DNA of 64,000 bases from DATCLS01 sp036563805 (GTDB taxonomy: Bacteria; Actinomycetota; Acidimicrobiia; Acidimicrobiales; VFJN01), in contig DATCLS010000026.1 in assembly GCA_036563805.1 (NCBI GenBank), forward strand, positions 1 to 64,000, in the 5' to 3' direction. Positions within the stretch are counted from its first letter, which is position 1; every line of letters starts with the position of its first letter. Made by a program: the position numbers and the translations under genes. Positions 50,138 through 59,125 of this stretch are shown here, in pieces. Under the pieces are notes generated by a model, which was not told the origin of the DNA, did not search any database, and saw only the letters and a list, made by a program, of their open reading frames with translations.

Positions 50138-50710
50138 CTAGGCCGCCTCCAGCTGCCTGTCCCGGTCGCCCGGGCCCTGCGGTCGCGGGCCCACGGCGGC
50201 ACCGGTCGGCGGCGCCGACGGCGAGCTGGCACGCGGGAACCCGGCCTCCCGATGCCCAGGGAAAAGGGTAGCGACCAGACGCCGGAACCGGCCCTGGCGG
50301 GGCGCCGGCCCGGGGCCAGCGCCGGCCGGGGCCGGCGCGCCGCGGTCCGTTCGGGCCAGCCCCTCCCACCGGGCGTGGAGCCGGCGCAGCTCGGGCAGCT
50401 CGTCGGCGAGCAGCTCGGGCTCTGCGGCCAGGTCGTCGTCCCATCCGACCTCCTCCACGAGGTTGCGCAGCACGCTGTGGGGCCGTAGCGAGAGGTGGCC
50501 GGGGGTGCGGCGCAGGGCCCGGAGAGCGGCGACGAGGTGCTGCAGAGCGGCGTCGGCCCGGGTCGCGTCGTGGAGCAGCTTGTCGGTCCAGTCCGGCGCG
50601 AGCAGGCGCCCGCAGCGGGGGCACTGCCCGGTGCGCAGGTCGCGGACCTCGGAGAGATGGACGTCCCGCCCGCAGTGGCGGCAGCGGGCCTCGATCGACG
50701 TCACGGCCAT
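50138..50710 (-). CDS. Zinc-ribbon/helical protein, copy 2 of the duplicated module
   Basis: 190 residues from ATG 50710 (GGAGG upstream). The zinc ribbon has Cys10, Cys13, Cys30, Cys33 (CRHC, CPRCGR), followed by helices DATRADAALQHLVAALRALR, TPGHLSLRPHSV and an extra acidic segment (VGWDDDLAAEPELLADELPE). The Pro/Gly/Ala-rich C-terminus differs from copy 1. It overlaps the SFPASDPP gene by 10 bases. The pairing with a DksA/TraR gene is kept but in swapped order. Function unknown; a stress-linked transcriptional or RNA role is inference. Confidence 0.72.
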   Translation of the reverse strand: MAVTSIEARCRHCGRDVHLSEVRDLRTGQCPRCGRLLAPDWTDKLLHDATRADAALQHLVAALRALRRTPGHLSLRPHSVLRNLVEEVGWDDDLAAEPELLADELPELRRLHARWEGLARTDRGAPAPAGAGPGPAPRQGRFRRLVATLFPGHREAGFPRASSPSAPPTGAAVGPRPQGPGDRDRQLEAA

Positions 50711-50931
50711 GGAGTGTCGTCCTCCTTGTCGTGGGGGAGCGCGTCGGGTCCGACGACGTCGTGCGGAACGACGTCGCTCGAGACCACGTCGTGCGGAACG
50801 GTGGTCGGCTCGGCGCCGGCCCACCATCCGGGGGGATCGCTGGCGGGGAACGAGTCGGCACCCGCCTGGTCGACGAGGCGATCGCGGTCGACCGGGCGGG
50901 GCCGCGTGCGGGGGATGGTGGCGGCGGTCAC
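50701..50931 (-). CDS. Small SFPASDPP-motif protein
   Basis: 76 residues from GTG 50931, overlapping the Dps stop (GTGA). It contains ADSFPASDPPGWWAGAE (about 24-40), a motif seen in many small bacterial stress-associated proteins of unknown function. The C-terminal part repeats a DVVPHD unit (DVVSSDVVPHDVV), encoded by a short tandem DNA repeat. Operon order: dps, this gene, zinc-ribbon gene. Confidence 0.75.
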   Translation of the reverse strand: MTAATIPRTRPRPVDRDRLVDQAGADSFPASDPPGWWAGAEPTTVPHDVVSSDVVPHDVVGPDALPHDKEDDTPWP

Positions 50932-51392
50932 AGCGTCTGCGCCTCCAGCATCCAGTGGTGCTTCTCGAGCCCCTCGAGGACCTCGAGGACGAGGGACGCG
51001 GCCACGGGGTCGGCCCGGTCGAGCTCGGCGAGCGAGCTGCGGGCCCGCATGGCGACGCCCTCGATGAGCTTGGACAGCTCGCTGACGACCTCATGGTCGC
51101 GGACCCACCCGGCCGGGAAGGGGCCGGTGGCGGTGGAGACGGTCCCCGGGCGGCCGTCGACGCTGAACCCGACGGCGACGGCCCGCTCCGCCACCCGGTC
51201 CGCCCAGGCGCGGGCGTCGGCGGCGATGCGGTCCGTGAGCTCGTGGATGGGCAGGAAGCCCGGCCCTGTCACGTTCCAGTGCGCCTGCTTGGCCTGGAGG
51301 GACAGCGCCACCAGCTCGGGGAGCAGGGCCTGCAGCGCGGAGGCCGCGCTCAACCTGTCGGCGACGGGCACGGTCCTCATCGTGGTTGTCAT
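50928..51392 (-). CDS. dps: Dps-family ferritin-like DNA-protection protein
   Basis: 154 residues from ATG 51392 (GAGGAGG upstream). Ferroxidase-type residues occur in LQAKQAHWNVTGPGFLPIHELTDRIAADARAWADRVAERA (here in sections: AKQAHWNVTGPGF with the first His, then the Asp/Glu in LTDRIAADARAWADRVAERA). The helix bundle ends HHWMLEAQTL. Dps dodecamers store iron and shield DNA in starvation and oxidative stress. It heads the operon with the SFPASDPP and zinc-ribbon genes. Confidence 0.93.
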   Translation of the reverse strand: MTTTMRTVPVADRLSAASALQALLPELVALSLQAKQAHWNVTGPGFLPIHELTDRIAADARAWADRVAERAVAVGFSVDGRPGTVSTATGPFPAGWVRDHEVVSELSKLIEGVAMRARSSLAELDRADPVAASLVLEVLEGLEKHHWMLEAQTL

Positions 51393-51611
51393 CGTCCTCC
51401 TCTCGTGTGGGCGTTCGCTGACAGTGTCCGGGCCTGCCCCCGCATCGCCCCTGGTCAGAGTGGACGTGATTCGTCGCCGCGGCTGTGGGGTCCTCACAAC
51501 CCGGCGGCGCGGGCGCGATGGGCATGCGCCGCCCGCGGCGACGCGGCCGGCGGGGCGTCACCCCCGCCGCGCCCGGCTCCGGCGATCAGCCGGCCACGCC
51601 GCCGGCGACGG

Positions 51612-53192
51612 TCACGGCCGCTTCGGCGCCGCCAGCGGGGCCGGCTCGTCGCTCCACGGCACGTCGTAGTGCCGGGCGACGTGGATGGCGACCTCGCACT
51701 CGAGCGCCCGGGCGGGGTCGTCGACGATGGGGCCGAGGATGGCCTCGATGCGTTCGAGGCGGTTCTTGAGCGTGTTGTAGTGGACGTGGATGCGCCGGGC
51801 GGCCTCCGCCATGTTCCGGGTCTCCAGCCACACGGCGAGCGTGGCGACGAGCTCGCCGCCGTGGGCGCGGTCGTGACGGTGGAGGGGGCCGATGGCGCGG
51901 CGGACGAAGTCGGCGAGCTCGTCCTGGGGAACGGTGGCGAGCAGGCGCTCGAGGCCGAGGTCGTCGAACACCTCGGTGACGTGGCGGCCCTTGGCCCAGC
52001 GGCCGACGGCGACGGCGCGGCTCGCCTCGACGAAGCTCGACGCCAGGTCGGTGGGCTCGTCGACCCGGCGCCCGACCCCGATGCTGACGGTCACCGTGCG
52101 GAGGCGTTGGTCGAGCTCCCGGCGCAGGCTCTCGGCCAGGCGGCGCCGCTCGTCGGCCGCGTCGGTCTCGGGCGCCACCAGGGCGGCGATCGTGGCCGAG
52201 CGCCGCCACACGATGGCGTCCCGGCCCAGCGTGGCCCGGGCGGCGGCCGCGATCGTGCCCAGGGCCCGCGCCGCCACGTCGGGCTCGGTCGGGGGATCGA
52301 TCGAGGCCAGCAGCACGGCGCGGGGCCGCTGCAGGTCCCAACCGAAGCTCGCCGCCCGCTCGGCCACCTCGACGGCGCCGAGCGCGTGCCCGGAGATCAG
52401 CTCCTCGAGGCTGATCGCCGCGAACCGCTCCTCGGCCTCGGCCACCGCCGCCGCCTGCGCCTGGCGCATGGCGACGGCCATGGCCGCCCGCTCCAGAGCC
52501 ATGGCGGCGTCCTCGCCCAGGTCCTCGCCGGCGCAGAGAGCCACGATGGCGCCGTAGGCGTGGTCGCCGGCCCGGATGGGATGGCTCACCCGCCCGGGCC
52601 CGGGCCCGGCCCGCACGCGGTCGGCGTCGGGGGCGTTCTCCGGCACCACGACGAGGGGGTCGCCGTCGAGGTCGACGACGGCCACGGTGCAGCCCAACAG
52701 GTCGTGCACGGCGGCCGCCACCTCGACGGTGCCACCCCCGGCGACCACGATGCGGGTGAAGCGGTGGTGGACGTCGAGCATCCGCTCGATCCGCTGGCGC
52801 TGGGCATCGAGCAGGGCGTCGTGGACGCTGGCGGTCACGTCCGCCAGCGCGATCCCGGCTGGGAACGTGATGATCGGCAGCCCGAGCCGATCGGCGGGGG
52901 CCAAGAACCCGGTCGGCAACGCCTCGCCGTCGTCGCGCGACAGCGCCACCGCGGCGACGCGGGCGGCGTCCAGCCGGGCGACGAGCTGCTCCCACGGCTC
53001 GCCCGCCTCGCCCAGGGCCGAGTTGGTGGTGACCACGAGATCGCCGGCGTCGATGCGGCGCAGGTGGGCGGGGGAGGCGGCGATCCGGGACCGGGCGACC
53101 GGACGATCCAGCCCATCCTGCCCGGCGACGACCTCGGCCTCTGCGCCGGCCAGCGCCTTCAGGACGGCCCGGACGTCGAACGATCGCCACAC
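51612..53192 (-). CDS. PucR-family transcriptional regulator
   Basis: 526 residues from GTG 53192. An N-terminal purine-catabolism regulator domain (about 5-125; VVTTNSALGEAGEPWEQLVARL), a middle GGDEF-like domain (VTVSIGVGRRV about 366-377) and a C-terminal PucR HTH of the NMAEAARRIHVHYNTLKNRLERIE type. It is family-typical in length and order. Likely controls the acyl-CoA ligase next to it or a purine/amino acid pathway. Confidence 0.9.
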   Translation of the reverse strand: MWRSFDVRAVLKALAGAEAEVVAGQDGLDRPVARSRIAASPAHLRRIDAGDLVVTTNSALGEAGEPWEQLVARLDAARVAAVALSRDDGEALPTGFLAPADRLGLPIITFPAGIALADVTASVHDALLDAQRQRIERMLDVHHRFTRIVVAGGGTVEVAAAVHDLLGCTVAVVDLDGDPLVVVPENAPDADRVRAGPGPGRVSHPIRAGDHAYGAIVALCAGEDLGEDAAMALERAAMAVAMRQAQAAAVAEAEERFAAISLEELISGHALGAVEVAERAASFGWDLQRPRAVLLASIDPPTEPDVAARALGTIAAAARATLGRDAIVWRRSATIAALVAPETDAADERRRLAESLRRELDQRLRTVTVSIGVGRRVDEPTDLASSFVEASRAVAVGRWAKGRHVTEVFDDLGLERLLATVPQDELADFVRRAIGPLHRHDRAHGGELVATLAVWLETRNMAEAARRIHVHYNTLKNRLERIEAILGPIVDDPARALECEVAIHVARHYDVPWSDEPAPLAAPKRP

Positions 53193-53424
53193 GACCCCAC
53201 TCTGCCTCGCCCCGCCCGCCGTGTGCGGTTCCCGCCGCCTGAGGACCCGGGTCGAGGGGCCGGCGGCGGGCCGGCGCGGTGCCCGGACGGCCGGGGCCGC
53301 GCCGGCCCGCCAGGGGAACCGGCCCGCCCGGGGGAGGGCCCCGGCCCCGTCAGGCGGAGCCGGCCCTCCAGACAGGCTCCGGCCCCGCCAGGGGCCCTCC
53401 CCCGGAGGAAGGCTTCCGCCCCGC

Positions 53425-54984
53425 TCAGCTCACCTGCCGCTCGGCGCCCTCCCAGTGCGGAGCCCGCAGCTCGCGCTTGAGCACCTTCCCGGCCCCGGAC
53501 AGGGGCAGCGTGTCCACGAACTCGACGGAGCGGGGCGCCTTGTAGCCGGCGACGAGCGCCTTGGTGTGCTCGCGCAGCTCGTCGAGCGTGACCCGGGCGC
53601 CGGGCTGGAGCACGACGACGGCGTGGACCCGCTCGCCGAGGGTGGCGTCCGGCACGCCGATCACCGCGCAGGCGGCCACGGCCGGGTGCCGGGCCAGGGC
53701 GTTCTCGACCTCGACCGAGTACACGTTCTCGCCACCGGTGACGATCATGTCCTTCAGCCGGTCGACGACGTGCACGTAGCCGTCGTCGTCCATGTAGCCG
53801 CCGTCGCCGGTGTGCATCCACCCGTCCCGCAGGGCTGTGGCCGTCTCGTCGGGCTTGCCCCAGTAGCCGGCCATGACGTGGCCGCCCCGGGCCACGATCT
53901 CGCCGACCGTGCCCCGGGGCACCTCCTCGCCGGCCTCGTCGACGATGCGGACCTCGGCGTGGACCGCCGCTCGGCCGGCGGCGCCCAGCCGGTCGTCCCG
54001 CCGGTGGTCGTCGGGGGTGAGCAGGGTCGTGATCGGCGACAGCTCCGTCATCCCGTAGGCCTGGGTGAGGGCGGCCTCGGGGAACGCCTCCACGGCCCGC
54101 TCGAGCAGCGCCCCGCTGATCGGGGACGCGCCATAGAGGATGGCCCGCACGCTGGACAGGTCGTAGCGGGACCGGTCGGGGTGGTCGACCAGCATCTGGA
54201 TCTTCGTCGGCACCAGCGCGGCGGTCGTGACCCGGTGGCGCGCGATGGCGGCCATGACCCCGACCGGGTCGAACGCCGGCACGATCACGTGGGTGCCTCC
54301 GACCAGGGTCTGGGTCGCCCACGCCGCCAGGTCGGCGAGGTGGAACATGGGGGCGGCGTGCAGCACCCGTCCGCCCGGGATGCACCAGGGGTGCGTGGCC
54401 TGGGCGCCGAGGGTCGAGGTGAGGATGCTGGCGTGGGTGAGCATCACGCCCTTCGGGAACCCCGTCGTGCCGCCCGTGTAGAACACTCCGGCGATGGCGT
54501 CGCCGCCGCGCCGGGCGTCGGGGATCGGCGCCGACCCGGCCAGCAGCTCCTCGTAGTCCACGACCCCGTCGGGGGTGCCGTCGGGCGGCGGGCCGTCGCC
54601 GGCGTACACCACGGTCTTCAGGCCGGGGTGGCCGTCCACGAGCCCCGGGACGAGCGGGGCGAACGTGTCGTCGACCACCAGCATCGACGTGTCGCAGTCG
54701 GTCAGCGAGTAGATGATCTCCTGCGGGCTCCAGCGGGTGTTCACGGGGTTGAGCACGCCGTTCGCCCAGGGAACCGCCAGGAGGAGCTCGGCGTAGCGGT
54801 CGGAGTTCAGCGACAGGACGGCGACGCGCTCCCCATCGGCGATGCCGAGGGAGCGGAGGCCGCCGGCCAGGCGGGCGATCCGGTCGGCGTGCTCGGCGAC
54901 CGTGCGGATGCGGTCGCCGAAGATCGTCGCCGGCCGGTCCGGCGCCTCGCGCACGGCGCGGTGCAGGCCCTGCGTCAGGTACAT
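53425..54984 (-). CDS. AMP-forming acyl-CoA synthetase (fatty or aromatic acid)
   Basis: 519 residues from ATG 54984 (GAGGAGG upstream). FYTGGTTGFPKGVMLTH (about 167-183; note GG where SG is usual), QAYGMTELSP, WMHTGDGGYMDDDGYVHVVDR, GGENVYSVEVE and a lysine in SGAGKVLKREL. The middle-length ANL ligase layout (as in FadD3/17-like or cyclohexanecarboxylate-type enzymes). Substrate unknown. 232 bases separate it from the PucR gene. Confidence 0.9.
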   Translation of the reverse strand: MYLTQGLHRAVREAPDRPATIFGDRIRTVAEHADRIARLAGGLRSLGIADGERVAVLSLNSDRYAELLLAVPWANGVLNPVNTRWSPQEIIYSLTDCDTSMLVVDDTFAPLVPGLVDGHPGLKTVVYAGDGPPPDGTPDGVVDYEELLAGSAPIPDARRGGDAIAGVFYTGGTTGFPKGVMLTHASILTSTLGAQATHPWCIPGGRVLHAAPMFHLADLAAWATQTLVGGTHVIVPAFDPVGVMAAIARHRVTTAALVPTKIQMLVDHPDRSRYDLSSVRAILYGASPISGALLERAVEAFPEAALTQAYGMTELSPITTLLTPDDHRRDDRLGAAGRAAVHAEVRIVDEAGEEVPRGTVGEIVARGGHVMAGYWGKPDETATALRDGWMHTGDGGYMDDDGYVHVVDRLKDMIVTGGENVYSVEVENALARHPAVAACAVIGVPDATLGERVHAVVVLQPGARVTLDELREHTKALVAGYKAPRSVEFVDTLPLSGAGKVLKRELRAPHWEGAERQVS

Positions 54985-55239
54985 GGGAGGTCCTCCTCGT
55001 CCGGCGGGTCGTCGGCCGGATCGTGAGCCGGCGCCGCCGCCCGCCGCATCCGGGAGGCTCCGGGAGATTTCGCTCCGGCCCACCGACCCGTCGGACGGCC
55101 GGGCCGGGGCGGACCCGCCCCGGGCCCGTACCGTGAGGCGGGTGGTGCGGTCGGGCACGGGGCGGGTCCGCGACCCCGTGGAGCGCGCTCGCTTCCGGCC
55201 GGTGGGTCGCCCGCCACCGACCGGGGCGGGGTGCGCCCC

Positions 55240-55245
55240 TAAACT
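55240..55245 (+). promoter_or_regulatory. Candidate -10 for the LuxR/AAA gene
   Basis: TAAACT (TANNNT) 18 bases before GTG 55263, the only AT-rich word in the intergenic region. No clear -35. Confidence 0.3.
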
Positions 55246-55262
55246 CCCCGCCGGGAGTGCCG

Positions 55263-58120
55263 GTGGAGCTGCTGGAGCGCGAGGCCGAGCTGGAGCGGAT
55301 CGCGACGGCGATCGCCGGCTCGTCCGGTGTCGTGGTGGTCGAGGGCGAGCCGGGCATCGGCAAGAGCGCGCTCCTGGAGGCCGGTGCCGGTCTCGCCCGC
55401 GACGCCGGGGCGCGGGTGTTCACCGCCCGCGGCGGCGTGCTGGAGCGGGACTTCGGCCACGGGGTGGCGCGCCAGCTGTTCGAGGTGCCGGTGCGCCGGG
55501 CCGGACCGGACGAGCGCCGGCGCTGGCTGGCCGGGGCGGCCCGGCTGGCGGCGCCCGTCCTCGGCCTGGCCCCGGACGAGGCGGGCCAGGGGGCCGAGCA
55601 GGCTGGGGGCGACAGCGGGACCGGCGGCACCGGCATGAGCGGAGCCGGCGGCGTCGGCCGTGACCCCGCCGGCGGCGCCATCGACGACCCGGCCTTCGCC
55701 GCCCAGCACGGCCTGCACTGGCTGGCCGTGAACATCGCCGCCGACGGCCCGGTCGCGCTGGTCGTGGACGACCTGCAGTGGAGCGACCTGGCCTCGCTGC
55801 GCTGGCTCGTCTACCTGGCCCGCCGGATCGAGGACGTGCCGCTGCTGGTCCTCGCCGCCTGGCGCACCGGCGAGCCCGACACCCCGGAGGAGCTGCTGGC
55901 CGAGCTGCCCGGCGAGCGGCTCCTGCCCGGTCCGCTGAGCCTGGCCGCCACCGGGGAGCTGATCACCCGCCGGCTGGGCCGCGCCTGCGACCCGGACACC
56001 GCCCGGGCGTGCCACCGCGGGACGAGCGGCAACCCGTTCCTGCTCACCGAGGTGGCGCACGCCCTCGACGAGGGCGTCGACCTGCCACTCGACGCGGCGC
56101 GGGTGGCCGGCCTGGGCGCCCGCACGGTCGGTCGCCACGTCCGGGCCCGCCTGGCCCGCCTGCCGGCGCCGGCCGGCGAGGTGGCCCGCGCCGCCGCGGT
56201 GTTGGAGGCGGGGATCGCGCCACGCCACCTCGCCCGGGTGGCGGGCCTGCCGCTGGACGACGTCCGGGACGCCTGCGACCGGCTGGTGGCGGCCCACGTC
56301 CCCGCCGACCGGGGGACCCTGGAGTTCGTCCACCCCCTCGTCCGGGCCGCCATCTACGACGGGATCAGCCCGGCCCGGCGGGCCGCCGCCCACCGGGTCG
56401 CCGCCGACGTCCTCGACGGCGAGGGGGCGGCCGACCGGGCCGCCGTCCACCTGCTGGCGGCCGAGCGGGCCGGCGACCCTGGCGTGGTCGAGCGGCTGGC
56501 GGCGGCAGCCGACCGGGCCCGCGCCCGGGGCGCGGTCGAGGAGGCGGTCGTGCTGCTCCGCCGGGCCCTCGACGAGCCGCCGCCGCCCGCGGCGCGGCAT
56601 GCGCTCCTGGTGCGGCTCACGCAGGCCATGGTGCTCGTCGGCCACGAGGCCACGATCGCCACCGCCCGCCAGGCGCTCGCCGTCGCCGAAAAGCCCGACG
56701 AGCGCGAGGCGGCGGCGCTCGCCCTCGCCCAGGCGCTGACCTACGGGGAGCGCTCGGAGGAGGCGCTCGACGTCCTCCGCACCACCGCGGACGCGCTCCG
56801 CGAACGGGCGCCCCGGCACGCCGCGCGCCTGGACGCCGAACGGCTCTCCCACTCGCTGATGCTGACCCACGTGCCACGCGGGACCCGGGACCAGGCCCTG
56901 GCGCTGGCGGCGGAGATGGACCCGGAGTCCCTGCCGGCCCAGACGCTGCGGGCCGTGGCGGCGTGCCTGGGGGCGGTCCGGGGCGCCCTGTCGGCGGCGG
57001 AGGCGACGGACCTCGCCCGGGCCGCCCTCGGCAACGGGCGGCTGCTCGCGGACCCGGCCAAGGAGTCGCCCACGCCGGGGTTCTACTGGGCGCTCCAGGC
57101 GCTCCGCCTCGGCGAGCACCTGGACGAGTGCGACCGGTGGATCGCCCGGCGCTGGGACCTGGCGACGGCGGCGGGCGCCCGCCTGGAGTGGCACGTGCTG
57201 GCCATGCACCGGGCCCACGTCGCCGCGCTCCGGGGCGAGCTGCGGCGGCCGCCGAGGAGGCCCGCTTCGCGCTGGCCGGGCGCGACGTGTCCGGGTTCCG
57301 CTTCTTCATCCCCAACGCGGTGGCGCCGCTCGTCGCCGCCCTGGTCGAGCTCGGGCGGCTCGACGAGGCCGAAGCCGCGCTGGCCGAGCACGGCCTCGCC
57401 GAGGGGACGACCTGGTCGTGGTTCACGCTGATCCCGGCCCGGGTGCGCCTCGCCCTCGCCCAGGGCGACCTGGGGCGGGCCCGGGACCAGGTGGCGGCCG
57501 CGCCGCCCGAGGCGGCGGACCTGCCGCTGCTGATGGCCCCGGCCGAGGTGGCCGTGGCCCTCGCCACGGGCGACCGGGACACGGCCCGGGCCCGGGCCGC
57601 GGCGATGCTCGCCGCCGCCGAGCGCTTCGGGGCGCCGGGCGCGCTCGGCGTCGCCCGGCGGCTGGTCGGTCAGGCGATCGGGGGCGCCGACGGGATCGAA
57701 CACCTGCGCGCCGCCATCGGGCCGCTCGAGCGCAGCCCACTCCGCCTCGATTTGGCCCAAGCGCTCGTCGAGCTCGGCGCCGCCCTGCGGCGGGCCAACG
57801 CCCGGGCCGCGGCCCGCGAGCCGCTGCGCCGGGGCCTCGACCTGGCGCAGCGCTGCGGGTCCGAGGCCCTGACCGACCAGGCCATGCAGGAGCTGCGGGC
57901 CACCGGCGCCCGCCCCCGCCGGCTCGTGCTCACCGGCGTCGAGTCGCTGACGCCCAGCGAGCTGCGGGTGGCGCGGCTGGTGGCGGAGGGCCGGTCCAAC
58001 CCCGAGGTGGCCCAGGCGCTTTTCGTGACCCGGGCCACCGTCGAGAGCCACCTGGCCGCCGTGTTCCGCAAGCTCGGGGTGACGAGCCGGGATCAGCTCC
58101 CGGCGGCGCTGGGCGACTGA
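55263..58120 (+). pseudogene. LuxR-family AAA-ATPase regulator with a one-base frameshift
   Basis: Large ATP-dependent LuxR (LAL/MalT-like) gene of about 950 codons. Start GTG 55263 (GGGAG 5 bases upstream; GTG 55257 also possible). Walker A GEPGIGKSALL, Walker B VALVVDDLQWSD, a TPR-like helical middle, and a C-terminal HTH (LTPSELRVARLVAEGRSNPEVAQ, VTRATVESHLAAVFRKLGV). Coding switches frame at about 57240-57243: the natural reading GELAAAAEEARFAL needs CTGGCGGCGG where CTGCGGCGG is present, i.e. one G missing. The first frame then stops at 57431. Either a recent null mutation or a sequence error; all motifs on both sides are intact. Confidence 0.85.
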
Positions 58121-58420
58121 CGGACGGGCGCCGGCCGCTCGGTGGCGGCTCGCGAGCGGTCGGGCCCGCCGGGGGAGGTCTTGGCGCCGGCGTAGGGCCC
58201 GGGGTGGATGCCGCAGGTGCACGTGGCGCGAGAAGCTCCGCCGCGCCCGGGCCCGCACCCTCTGGCCCGACAGCGCCATCGTCCGGGTCGACCTCGCCTC
58301 CGACGCCGGCCCCGACCCCGTCGACGCCGAGCCGCCGGAGCGGCTCGCCTCCTGACCGGAGGTGGACGGCGCCGCCGGAGGAACCCGTGTGGGGAAGCGG
58401 TGGGTGGGTAGCGGGCGGCC
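58121..58420. other. Intergenic stretch with a coding-like fragment
   Basis: 300 bases. From about 58226 to the TGA at 58353-58355 one plus-strand frame has strong GC3 bias (TLWPDSAIVRVDLASDAGPD) but no start codon upstream. It may be a gene remnant. Nothing else recognised. Confidence 0.35.
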
Positions 58421-58678
58421 ATGGCCGTCTGCGAGGTGTGCGGAAACGACTACGACAAGGCGTTCGAGGTGATCGCCGCCGGCGAGCGCCACGTGTTCGA
58501 CAGCTTCGAGTGCGCGGTGCACCGCATGGCGCCGATCTGCGAGCACTGCGGCTGCAAGGTGATCGGCCACGGCATCGAGGTCGACGGGCGCTTCTTCTGT
58601 TGCGCCCAGTGCGCCCGCACCGCCGCCGGGACCGACGAGCCCACCGACCGGGTCGAGACCGCCGGCCCCCGCGCGTAG
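58421..58678 (+). CDS. Small Cys-rich zinc-binding protein (metallothionein-like)
   Basis: 85 residues. CEVCGNDYDKAFEV, FDSFECAVHRMAPICEHCGCKVIGHGIEVDG (in parts: FECAVHRMAPICEHCGCK) and FFCCAQCAR give at least eight cysteines plus His in CxxC pairs. Similar small proteins are common in actinobacteria and annotated as hypothetical or prokaryotic metallothionein. Zinc or copper binding is likely. Confidence 0.8.
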   Translation: MAVCEVCGNDYDKAFEVIAAGERHVFDSFECAVHRMAPICEHCGCKVIGHGIEVDGRFFCCAQCARTAAGTDEPTDRVETAGPRA

Positions 58679-58775
58679 CGGCCGGGCGCCGCCCGCCCCG
58701 GACGCACCCCGGCGCGCCACCGCCGGCCGCCGGCGGGCGGACCCGCATCGGCGACCGGCGGTGCCGATCGACCGG

Positions 58776-59006
58776 CTACCGCGCGAGCCGGGCGGCGAGC
58801 ATCGCCTTGCCCTGTTCGCCGCCCTTGCGGCTCTCGGCCTGCGCCTTGCGGAAGAACTCCGCCAGCTCGGCGTCGCCGTCGCGCTCGGCGTCCTGGATGT
58901 AGGTCTCCAGCCGCAGGGCGTTGCTCAGGCAGGCCTCCGTGAACCAGAGGATGTTGTAGCTCCTGTCCTTGGTGCCCGTGACCTGACCGGACTCCGTGTC
59001 CATCAT
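58776..59006 (-). CDS. Small conserved-looking protein
   Basis: 76 residues from ATG 59006 (a second ATG follows at once; GAGGAG upstream). SGQVTGTKDRSYNILWFTEACLSNALRLETYIQDAERDGD is followed by AELAEFFRKAQAESRKGGEQGK; two long amphipathic helices with no Pro- or Ala-rich tails, unlike its neighbours. It looks well conserved but I cannot name the family. Confidence 0.7.
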   Translation of the reverse strand: MMDTESGQVTGTKDRSYNILWFTEACLSNALRLETYIQDAERDGDAELAEFFRKAQAESRKGGEQGKAMLAARLAR

Positions 59007-59125
59007 TGGCCGCGCTCCTCTCTGGGGGATTGCCCGCGAGCTACCCGCCGGGCCGGCCCCGACACGGGACCACGGACGGGCGGGCGGTGCCCGGGCGGCG
59101 AGCTCGGGGTTCGTAGCCTGGGGCG

